NCBI GenBank assembly: GCA_029979485.1 | Contig: JAPOHK010000065.1 | Span: 1 to 5,766, forward strand | Source of the DNA: Candidatus Planktophila limnetica | GTDB lineage: Bacteria; Actinomycetota; Actinomycetes; Nanopelagicales; Nanopelagicaceae | Direction of reading: 5' to 3' | Length of the DNA stretch: 5,766 nucleotides | In this document: positions 1 through 5,458 of the stretch, in pieces | Position numbering within the stretch: the stretch's first letter is position 1 | How the letters are laid out: every line of letters starts with the position of its first letter | Made by a program: the position numbers and the translations under genes | The notes under the pieces: model-generated | What the model was told of the DNA's origin: nothing | The model's input: only the letters and a program-made list of their open reading frames with translations | The model's database searches: none

Positions 1-656
1 CACGAGCAGTCTTTCGCGGGGCCACCTATCGCGGCGCCAATGTGTTGCCAGAGTTGATTGCCGAAACTAAGGACGCACTTTCTAACGAACCATCATTTGC
101 ATATGTCTATATCAATGACCTCGATGTCGCAGGACATAGCGATGGGGTTGGTTCTGATAAATGGTGCGCTGCTCTTTCATACGTAGATCAAGTTGCTAAA
201 GCACTTGTCACACAATTACCGCGCGGCACTCGAATCTTTTTAACAGCTGATCACGGCATGGTAAATGTGGAAGAAAAAATAGTGCTGGGCCAAGACAATG
301 ATCTGTTATCAGGCATCGAAACTATTGCCGGAGAACCACGTGCTCGTCATCTTTATTTATCGCAAAGTGCGGATTCACCAAGTGCTCGCGCAGAGTTTGC
401 ACAAAAGTGGCGAGAATACTTGGGGGAGCGAGCAGATGTATTTACTCGTGAAGATGTAACGCAGAACAAACTCTTTGGTCCATCGCTCGTTGAAAATGCG
501 ATTGAGCGCATGGGCGATGTCATTGCAATTGCTCATGGTGGAGTTATTTTGATTGATCCAGAACGCACAACACTGGAAGGTGCGATGGTTGGTCATCATG
601 GTGGATCAAGTGAGATTGAAAGCTCTGTGCCACTGCTTTCAAGAGTGGTTAATTAA
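1..656 (+). CDS. Alkaline phosphatase / nucleotide pyrophosphatase family protein, 5'-truncated by the window
   Basis: This is the C-terminal part of a type I phosphodiesterase/nucleotide pyrophosphatase-like hydrolase of the alkaline phosphatase superfamily. The frame is open to the window edge from base 3, and the upstream residues (AVFRGATYRGAN) read as protein, so the GTG at 42 is not a real start. Visible metal-site motifs are NDLDVAGH (Asp at 123-125, His shortly after), TADHGM (Asp-His at 249-254) and the late GHHGG (His-His at 594-599) followed by VPLL. These match the Asp/His two-metal ligands of the superfamily. The nucleophile Thr/Ser region would lie upstream of the window. Family knowledge says such enzymes hydrolyse phosphate mono- or diesters with two zinc or similar ions; the substrate cannot be read here. 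The stop codon TAA (654-656) lies inside a palindrome that also holds the stop of the convergent sepH gene. The family call is firm and the substrate is unknown. Confidence 0.88.
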   Translation, partial: RAVFRGATYRGANVLPELIAETKDALSNEPSFAYVYINDLDVAGHSDGVGSDKWCAALSYVDQVAKALVTQLPRGTRIFLTADHGMVNVEEKIVLGQDNDLLSGIETIAGEPRARHLYLSQSADSPSARAEFAQKWREYLGERADVFTREDVTQNKLFGPSLVENAIERMGDVIAIAHGGVILIDPERTTLEGAMVGHHGGSSEIESSVPLLSRVVN

Positions 657-1494
657 ATTCGTCCTCATCATTGCGTTCATCTTTTTTAGCAGCACCTGCA
701 CCAAACATAATTTCATCCCATGATGGAACCTTTGCGCGGCCAACTACTCCATCGCGCGCAGCCGACTCATCTGGTTCTTCGCGCAGCGAAACTAAACGTG
801 GCGGTTCAGGTTTAAGTGCTTCAGGAGAAGATGTAATACGAATAGGAGCCGGTGCTGGTTCGTTCTGATAAATCAAGCCGCTTTCAGGACGCGAGTGCTC
901 TGAAATCTTTGCAACCCCTCTGTCAGAAGTTGGTCCATCGCCCATCATCCAACGTGCATTCTCATCTTGAGCAGTAATCGAGCGACGAGTTGGATCAAAC
1001 TCCCAAATCGCATCACCATGGCCATCACTATTTGGGTAACTAAGTGAGAGTGACCATGTGCCATCGTGATGGCGCCACGCATTCCAGGCCAAATCATCTT
1101 CTGAAATATCACGCGGTGCTAAGCGACCGAGCACGACTTCAAAGAGTGTCTCTGGTTCTTGTCCAGGTTGGCGACGAACAACAACTGCGTGCGCTTTATC
1201 AATAATGAATGAACGCTCTTGCAAGATTGGTCCGGCAAAGCGTTCGATTTTTTCAATACTTGTTCCAGAGTCGCGAGCAATATCTTGGGCACTCTCCCCA
1301 AGGCGCAGACGACGTTGAATATCTTTGACACTTAAAACTTGTTCTGATTCATCTGGCACAGATGATAGGCGCTGTTGATTTACGGATGCGCGCAATGAGT
1401 CACTAATGCGCAGAGTAAATTCGTTGCCATCATTATCGGCAAGGGTTAAATGAACACCATCTGGTGTTTTGCCGGTGAATCGAAGATCAGTCAC
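649..1494 (-). CDS. sepH: Septation protein SepH (DUF3071 family)
   Basis: The product is a 281-residue protein matching actinobacterial SepH, a cytoplasmic division protein known in Streptomyces and Mycobacterium to act on FtsZ filament assembly. The N-terminal DUF3071 region covers about residues 1-165: the opening (TDLRFTGKTPDGVHLTL) and a helix-turn-helix-like segment at about 56-86 (DIQRRLRLGESAQDIARDSG, then TSIEKIERFAGPIL) are characteristic. A Pro/Glu-rich linker follows (about 205-255). The protein ends with VPSWDEIMFGAG at about 256-267, a motif I recall as conserved at the C-terminus of this family, and then a charged tail. The GTG at 1494 was chosen because the family homology begins there; a longer reading to 1620 would run 134 bp into the upstream permease gene. 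The start overlaps the permease stop by 8 nt (GTGACTGA), indicating coupled translation. The stop TAA (651-649) shares a palindrome with the convergent phosphatase gene. At 281 residues it is somewhat shorter than the roughly 350 residues I recall for Streptomyces, with the difference in the linker. Confidence 0.9.
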   Translation of the reverse strand: MTDLRFTGKTPDGVHLTLADNDGNEFTLRISDSLRASVNQQRLSSVPDESEQVLSVKDIQRRLRLGESAQDIARDSGTSIEKIERFAGPILQERSFIIDKAHAVVVRRQPGQEPETLFEVVLGRLAPRDISEDDLAWNAWRHHDGTWSLSLSYPNSDGHGDAIWEFDPTRRSITAQDENARWMMGDGPTSDRGVAKISEHSRPESGLIYQNEPAPAPIRITSSPEALKPEPPRLVSLREEPDESAARDGVVGRAKVPSWDEIMFGAGAAKKDERNDEDEFN

Positions 1495-2713
1495 GAGGGT
1501 GAGCGTAACCGATGGCCGCCCGATAAGTAGAGAGGTACGGCAGTGTTGTCGCAATTGCTGCGAACATAAAGCCAAGTGGAACCCAAAATGCCATCTGCGC
1601 CCCAGAGTTATCAATGACAATACCGGCTAACGCACTAGCGAGTGCTCCACCAAGTGGCATGCCCGCAATAACCCATGTCAGCGCTTCGGTAATTTGGCCA
1701 GCTGGTACTGCATTTTCAACTGTGCCATAGGCATTAACAATTAGCGGGGCGATAAATAACCCATTTATAAATAAGGCAATCGCCAATAAAAGAATTGAAT
1801 CTACAAAAAGAAACGGCACTGTTGCGAGTGTGAGACCAACTAAATAAATTAGAAATCTTGTGGCGTGTGCTGACTGGAACTTAATAACTCCATTGATTAA
1901 TGCAGCAACAGCGCTTCCAACTGCCCAAATAGCCAATAACCAACCAGTGCTCTCTGGATGATTTCTCTCCTGCGCAAATCCCACAACAGTGATTCCGATT
2001 GCGCCAAAAAATCCACCGAGAAATGCGCAAGGAATAACAATTGATTGCACGATTCGGTTTCTTAATACTGCTGGGTGTGGTTCTTCTTCATTAGCAGGTT
2101 CTGCAGGTGGCTCCGTAGATTTCATCGCAGCAAGTGCTGGTAGACCGATAACTAAGAAGATAAGTCCAGCCAAAATTCCGGCTGAAGGTGCAATCTTTAC
2201 CGCACACGTTGTGGCAACAACTGGTCCCAAGATAAAGACAAACTCATCGACCATCGCTTCCCACGAATACGCGGTGTTTACAAGGTGGCCATCACTGTTC
2301 TCTGGATCATTTTTTAGAATATGAAGCCAGCGACGTCGCACCATTCCGCCGGCGCTAATCGCTGTTGATTCAGCAAAAATTAAAGAGACAAACCATGTCC
2401 AAATCGGTGCGTCCTTTGATACGAGCACAACAAAGATCAAGAATGAGATAACTCGAATCGGAACAGCTAAAAATAAAATCTTGGATTGACCGCGACGATC
2501 TGCTTGCCGCGACCAAAAGACTTCTGCAGCGCCTACGACAATCGAACCAACAGCTGTAAGCGCACCAGCTAGTGCATATGAATCCGTTGCCGCTACAACT
2601 ATGAAAATAATTGCGAGAGAGTCCATCGCAATTGGCATACGCCCGATAAAACCCGCAGTTGAGAACTTCAAAGCCCCTGGCGAACGCAGCAAGGTTGCAT
2701 AGGGTTTAAGCAT
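1487..2713 (-). CDS. MFS-family membrane transporter
   Basis: The product is a 408-residue, strongly hydrophobic protein with about 10-12 membrane segments, consistent with the major facilitator superfamily. It opens with LLRSPGALKFSTAGFIGRMP, a beginning typical of a group of actinobacterial MFS permeases. A motif-A-like loop (SRQADRRGQSK, residues 68-78) follows the second segment, and residues 149-166 (YSWEAMVDEF, then ILGPVV) resemble the conserved fifth helix. A charged loop rich in Pro and Glu (about 198-218) divides the two halves, as in most MFS proteins. The substrate cannot be told from sequence. The ATG at 2713 is the natural start. It has no Shine-Dalgarno sequence, but a -10-like TAGACT ends exactly 6 nt upstream, suggesting a leaderless mRNA. 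The gene is first in a two-gene unit with sepH. That pairing may reflect shared expression rather than shared function. Confidence 0.85.
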   Translation of the reverse strand: MLKPYATLLRSPGALKFSTAGFIGRMPIAMDSLAIIFIVVAATDSYALAGALTAVGSIVVGAAEVFWSRQADRRGQSKILFLAVPIRVISFLIFVVLVSKDAPIWTWFVSLIFAESTAISAGGMVRRRWLHILKNDPENSDGHLVNTAYSWEAMVDEFVFILGPVVATTCAVKIAPSAGILAGLIFLVIGLPALAAMKSTEPPAEPANEEEPHPAVLRNRIVQSIVIPCAFLGGFFGAIGITVVGFAQERNHPESTGWLLAIWAVGSAVAALINGVIKFQSAHATRFLIYLVGLTLATVPFLFVDSILLLAIALFINGLFIAPLIVNAYGTVENAVPAGQITEALTWVIAGMPLGGALASALAGIVIDNSGAQMAFWVPLGFMFAAIATTLPYLSTYRAAIGYAHPRD

Positions 2714-2719
2714 GGCTTA

Positions 2720-2725
2720 AGTCTA
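2720..2725 (-). promoter_or_regulatory. Candidate -10 element for the MFS-sepH unit (leaderless)
   Basis: On the minus strand this reads TAGACT, fitting the actinobacterial TANNNT -10 pattern. Its last base lies 6 nt before the A of the permease ATG (2713), the normal distance to +1, so transcription would start on the start codon. No purine-rich ribosome site lies upstream of the ATG, which agrees with leaderless translation. No clear -35 was seen. Confidence 0.5.
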
Positions 2726-2726
2726 A

Positions 2727-2732
2727 TAGACT
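2727..2732 (+). promoter_or_regulatory. Candidate -10 element for the inositol-monophosphatase family gene (leaderless)
   Basis: TAGACT on the plus strand is the mirror copy of the element serving the divergent permease. It ends 7 nt before the ATG at 2740, compatible with transcription starting at 2739 or 2740. It is only 1 nt from the alternative ATG at 2734, so that start would not be on the transcript. No clear -35 and no Shine-Dalgarno sequence were seen. Confidence 0.45.
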
Positions 2733-2739
2733 TATGTAC

Positions 2740-3504
2740 ATGAGCGATAAAGAGCAGTTATTAGACCTTGCACTACGCGTAGGCAAAAAGGCTGCAGAGT
2801 TGTTATCTGCTCGACCTGATGTATTAGAAGTATCTACAAAATCAAGCGATGTAGACATCGTTACTCAGATGGATAAAGCCAGTGAGGCACTTATTGTTTC
2901 TAGCATTCTCTCCGAACGCCCTGATGATGGAATAATCGGTGAAGAAGGTGCGGATAGAGAATCAACTTCTGGAATCACATGGGTTATTGATCCACTCGAT
3001 GGAACTGTTAATTACTTCTACGGAATCCCTGGCTGGAATGTTTCTATCGCCGCAAAAGATCAAGATGGCGTACTTGCTGGCGTCGTAGTTAGCCCAACTC
3101 TTAATTCAACGTGGTGGGCAACTCGTGGCGGGGGGGCTTTTTATAATGGCAAGAAGTTAAGCTGTAACGATCCTGTCGAATTAAATAGAACAATGCTTGC
3201 AACTGGATTTGCATACGAATCTGAAAAACGTACACTTCAATTGCAATTTATAAATACTTTGCTTCCCCAGATTCGAGACATTCGTCGAGTTGGCGCTGCA
3301 GCAGTTGACTTATCTTTTGTCGGTGCTGGAAATGTAGATGCTTACTTTGAATCAGGACTAAATGAATGGGACGTTGCCGCTGGTGGATTAATTGCACAAG
3401 AGGCTGGAGCCACCGTTTCCCAGCACCACATCGGGGGCCAAAACTTCACATTGGCAGCTGGCCCACATCTGCATCAAATCCTTAGAAATACGCTCGGGCT
3501 TTAG
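2740..3504 (+). CDS. Inositol monophosphatase family protein (SuhB-like)
   Basis: The product is a magnesium-dependent, lithium-sensitive type sugar-phosphate phosphatase of 254 residues, the usual family length (about 250-270). Numbered from the ATG at 2740, the signatures are: [11 protein letters not shown] at about 39-49; the metal-binding GEE pair at 68-69; [10 protein letters not shown] at 84-93 with Asp84 and Asp87 as metal ligands; ARGGGAF-type turn with NG at about 128-137; and [15 protein letters not shown] at 209-223 with Asp211 as the last metal ligand. All catalytic residues appear intact. Members dephosphorylate inositol-1-phosphate, but relatives act on histidinol phosphate, fructose-1,6-bisphosphate or PAP, and the window does not settle the substrate. 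An in-frame ATG at 2734 would add two residues (MY). I prefer 2740 because the upstream -10-like element sits at leaderless distance from it. The gene diverges from the permease and is followed by the rplS leader without an obvious terminator. Confidence 0.9.
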   Translation: MSDKEQLLDLALRVGKKAAELLSARPDVLEVSTKSSDVDIVTQMDKASEALIVSSILSERPDDGIIGEEGADRESTSGITWVIDPLDGTVNYFYGIPGWNVSIAAKDQDGVLAGVVVSPTLNSTWWATRGGGAFYNGKKLSCNDPVELNRTMLATGFAYESEKRTLQLQFINTLLPQIRDIRRVGAAAVDLSFVGAGNVDAYFESGLNEWDVAAGGLIAQEAGATVSQHHIGGQNFTLAAGPHLHQILRNTLGL

Positions 3505-3592
3505 CCGATTTTCAATTGGCCACGCTCCTGTGGCAAGATACGTCCTCTGTACAGCCACTGCCGTACCGATACACGAATTAGCTGAGGAAATC
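3505..3592 (+). promoter_or_regulatory. rplS upstream region: candidate promoter and short leader with possible alternative stems
   Basis: This 88-nt gap is non-coding. A weak promoter candidate is TTCAAT (3511-3516), a 17-nt spacer, then CAAGAT (3534-3539), which would start transcription near 3546 and leave a leader of about 45 nt. GCCAC (3519-3523) can pair with GTGGC (3530-3534) over a 6-nt loop. A second GCCAC at 3554-3558 could pair with the same GTGGC instead, extended by CA/TG. A further 4-bp GTAC/GTAC stem (3549-3552 with 3563-3566) is possible. Ribosomal-protein leaders often carry autoregulatory structures, but whether this one is functional is inference, and the first stem may lie upstream of the transcript start. 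Confidence 0.35.
3584..3589 (+). promoter_or_regulatory. Shine-Dalgarno sequence of rplS
   Basis: GAGGAA lies 3 nt before the ATG at 3593 (GAGG core 5 nt away). It is the only clear purine-rich ribosome site among the starts in this window, and it decides the rplS start against the longer in-frame reading that begins inside the upstream phosphatase gene. Confidence 0.7.
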
Positions 3593-4114
3593 ATGAACGT
3601 ACTTGACGCCGTAGATGCAGCATCGCTGCGCAAAGACATCCCACAATTTCGTGCTGGTGATGAGCTCAAGATTCACGTACGTGTTATCGAAGGTAGCAAG
3701 AGCCGTATCCAGGTCTTTCAAGGAATCGTTATGCGTCGCCAAGGCGATGGCGTTCGCGAAACATTTACCATTCGTAAAATTTCTTATGGTGTCGGAGTAG
3801 AACGTACTTTCCCAGTACACACACCAGTAATCGAAAAGATCGAACTCGTTAAGAAGGGCGACGTACGTCGTGCCAAGTTGTACTACCTACGCGACCTTCG
3901 CGGTAAGGCTGCAAAGATTCGCGAAAAGCGCGATGGCGTTGAAGGTTACGGCGATGGAATTCTTTCAACTCCAGAACCTGTAGCAGTTGCTGCTCCAGTT
4001 GTAGAAGAAGTTGTAGAAGAAGTTGTAGAAGAAGTTGTTGAAGCGCCAGTTGCTGAGGTTGCAGTTGAAACTCCTGCAGATGCTGCAGAAGAAAAACCAG
4101 CTGAGCAAGCTTAA
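3593..4114 (+). CDS. rplS: 50S ribosomal protein L19 with long acidic C-terminal extension
   Basis: The product is a structural protein of the large ribosomal subunit, located at the interface with the 30S subunit. Residues 1-115 are a textbook L19: [19 protein letters not shown] at the start, [22 protein letters not shown], and the signature [18 protein letters not shown] at 61-78, then [19 protein letters not shown]. The family is normally about 115-120 residues, but this protein has 173. From about residue 116 it continues as an acidic, Val/Glu/Ala/Pro-rich tail with three exact VVEE units at 136-147 plus VVE, and ends AEEKPAEQA. The tail is likely disordered and solvent-exposed. It follows the inositol-monophosphatase family gene by 88 nt and is first in a tight run with lepB and rnhB, a common actinobacterial order. 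The start is supported by family homology and the GAGGAA ribosome site. Confidence 0.96.
   Translation: MNVLDAVDAASLRKDIPQFRAGDELKIHVRVIEGSKSRIQVFQGIVMRRQGDGVRETFTIRKISYGVGVERTFPVHTPVIEKIELVKKGDVRRAKLYYLRDLRGKAAKIREKRDGVEGYGDGILSTPEPVAVAAPVVEEVVEEVVEEVVEAPVAEVAVETPADAAEEKPAEQA
3998..4042 (+). repeat. 12-bp in-frame tandem repeat in the rplS tail
   Basis: Three exact copies of GTTGTAGAAGAA occupy 3998-4033, followed by a degenerate partial copy (GTTGTTGAA, 4034-4042). Each unit encodes Val-Val-Glu-Glu. The copies use identical codons, which suggests recent duplication by replication slippage. Copy-number change would lengthen or shorten the L19 tail without shifting the frame. Confidence 0.92.
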
Positions 4115-4124
4115 GTTTTCTCAC

Positions 4125-4775
4125 ATGTTTCGTAAGGGTTCCCTCCTTCGGGAGCTCCCAATACTTGTTGTTGTTGCTCTAGTCGTTTCCCTCTTTATTA
4201 AATCTTTCCTGGTTCAGTTTTTCTATATTCCATCTGGTTCGATGGAAAACACATTGCAGATCAACGACCGAGTAGCAGTTAATAAACTTCCATTTGTTTC
4301 AGGCAAGATCAATCGTGGAGATGTTGTCGTCTTCCGTGATCCGGCTTCATGGTTACCTGAACCAGATTCATCCTCGAAATCAACGATTGCATCAAAGATT
4401 CGAGATGGCCTTGTTGTAGTTGGCGTTCTTCCAAACCCAGCAAAGCAATATCTGGTTAAGCGCGTAATTGGCGTAGCAGGAGATCGCATTGTCTGCTGCA
4501 CAGATAAGAAGTTAACTATTAACGGAACACCAGTAGATGAGCCTTATATTTTTAAAGGCAATGATCCAAGTGATATGACTTTTGATATCACAGTAGATCC
4601 AGGAAAAATCTGGGTAATGGGAGATCACCGCGGAGCAAGTGCGGACTCTCGCTATCACCAAGATGACATCAACAAAGGACAAGTCCCACTCTCACGAGTG
4701 ACAGGACGCGTCTTCGGAGTTATCTGGCCATTTAGTAATGCCAAAATCGTTCCATCTGTTCCTGTTTTGAAATAG
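4125..4775 (+). CDS. lepB: Signal peptidase I
   Basis: The product is a membrane-anchored serine protease of 216 residues that removes signal peptides from exported proteins (peptidase family S26). One N-terminal membrane segment covers about residues 11-33. The family boxes follow in order: YIPSGSMENTL with catalytic Ser39, RGDVVVFRDP at 64-73, YLVKRVIGVAGDR with catalytic Lys112, and MGDHRGASADSRY at 165-177. Paired cysteines 124-125 followed by a short turn and NG are a feature I recall from actinobacterial LepB. There is a single anchor with the catalytic domain outside, as in Gram-positive SPases. The start is the ATG at 4125, 10 nt after the rplS stop. A longer in-frame reading from 4035 overlaps the rplS tail and gives low-complexity residues, so it was not used. 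No Shine-Dalgarno sequence precedes the ATG, so translation may depend on ribosomes finishing rplS. Confidence 0.95.
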   Translation: MFRKGSLLRELPILVVVALVVSLFIKSFLVQFFYIPSGSMENTLQINDRVAVNKLPFVSGKINRGDVVVFRDPASWLPEPDSSSKSTIASKIRDGLVVVGVLPNPAKQYLVKRVIGVAGDRIVCCTDKKLTINGTPVDEPYIFKGNDPSDMTFDITVDPGKIWVMGDHRGASADSRYHQDDINKGQVPLSRVTGRVFGVIWPFSNAKIVPSVPVLK

Positions 4776-4783
4776 TTTTGAAG

Positions 4784-5398
4784 ATGGCTGCAATCGAGTC
4801 ACAATTAATCGATGCAGGAATTACACCCCTTGCTGGAGTAGATGAAGCAGGACGTGGTGCATGTGCCGGTCCACTTGTTATCGCATCTGTTATTTTGCAT
4901 GATCCATTTGCCGAAGATCTCGTTGCTGTTCGCGATTCAAAAGATGTGAGCGAAAAAGAACGTGAGAATTTATATGAGCTACTCGTAGAAAAAGCTGCTG
5001 CTATTTCAACAATTATCGTGCCACCGGCAGATGTAGATGCTCGCGGTGTCCACGCGGCAAACCTGGATGGGATGCGCAGAGCGGTACAAGGATTATCAAT
5101 TACGCCGGCGTATGTTTTAACAGATGGTTATGCAATCGATGGCCTAGGTATTGCCAACCTTGCAGTCTGGAAAGGCGATCAAGTTGCCCATTGCATAAGT
5201 GCGGCATCGATCATCGCAAAAGTAACTCGTGATCGAATCATGCGCGAATTAGATGAAGATTTTCCCCAATACGGATTTGCAAAGCACAAGGGCTATATCA
5301 CCGCTGCGCATACAAAAGCTCTCAACACCCACGGTCCGTGCATAGAACACAGGCGATCATTTTCAAATATTGCAGCACTCATCAACAAGAACGCGTAA
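4784..5398 (+). CDS. rnhB: Ribonuclease HII
   Basis: The product is a 204-residue cytoplasmic endonuclease that cuts the RNA strand of RNA-DNA hybrids and removes misincorporated ribonucleotides from DNA. It has usual family length and all motifs: GVDEAGRGACAGPL with catalytic Asp20-Glu21, RDSKDVSEKER at 50-60, a probable third acid in LTDG (Asp114), WKGD with Asp132 followed by ISAASIIAKVTRDR, and a C-terminal HKGYITAAH, then GPCIEHRRSF. The ATG at 4784 is 8 nt after the lepB stop. A TTG at 4778 would add two residues and is less attractive. Neither start has a convincing ribosome site, suggesting coupling to lepB. The position after rplS-lepB is the usual one in Actinobacteria. Confidence 0.95.
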   Translation: MAAIESQLIDAGITPLAGVDEAGRGACAGPLVIASVILHDPFAEDLVAVRDSKDVSEKERENLYELLVEKAAAISTIIVPPADVDARGVHAANLDGMRRAVQGLSITPAYVLTDGYAIDGLGIANLAVWKGDQVAHCISAASIIAKVTRDRIMRELDEDFPQYGFAKHKGYITAAHTKALNTHGPCIEHRRSFSNIAALINKNA

Positions 5399-5409
5399 TT
5401 CACACACTC

Positions 5410-5440
5410 TTGACTTACGAAGCTCGCTTGGAGTTTAGAT
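5410..5440 (+). promoter_or_regulatory. Weak candidate promoter in front of yraN
   Basis: TTGACT (5410-5415) resembles a -35 box and TTAGAT (5435-5440) a -10 box, but the 19-nt spacing is longer than ideal. If real, it would start transcription near 5447, about 12 nt before the yraN ATG. The 60-nt gap between rnhB and yraN holds nothing else convincing. Confidence 0.22.
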
Positions 5441-5458
5441 ATTTACTCTGTGCGGATT

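Larger units (their letters stand above)
2718..2734. repeat. Perfect 17-bp inverted repeat in the divergent intergenic region
   Basis: TAAGTCTA-A-TAGACTTA has two 8-bp arms around one central base (2726). It fills most of the gap between the divergent permease and inositol-monophosphatase genes. It could be a dimeric regulator's operator, or simply two back-to-back copies of a -10 element; each arm reads TAGACT on its own strand. The symmetry is directly visible and the function is inferred. Confidence 0.75.

Noticed and set aside
1495..1620. Longer sepH reading starting at 1620 (42 extra N-terminal residues)
   Set aside because: It would overlap the permease gene by 134 bp, and the added residues do not resemble SepH. 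Family homology begins at the GTG at 1494.
1989..2324. Plus-strand 111-codon frame inside the permease gene
   Set aside because: It is the antisense of a well-supported membrane protein gene and shows no recognisable domain or ribosome site.
3392..3592. Longer rplS reading that begins inside the monophosphatase gene
   Set aside because: L19 homology starts exactly at the ATG at 3593, which has a ribosome site. The upstream part is the phosphatase gene and its spacer in another frame.
4035..4124. Longer lepB reading beginning inside the rplS tail
   Set aside because: The extra residues are a Leu/Gln/Lys-rich shadow of the rplS tail repeat. The ATG at 4125 gives a normal signal peptidase N-terminus.
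3849..4124. Minus-strand Leu/Gln-rich frame opposite the rplS tail
   Set aside because: Its LLLQ-type repeats are simply the complement of the VVEE-coding repeat. There is no start signal and no family resemblance.
5418..5432. Possible terminator hairpin after rnhB (AAGC-TC-GCTT)
   Set aside because: The stem is only 4 bp with a 2-nt loop and no following T run, so it is not a credible intrinsic terminator.
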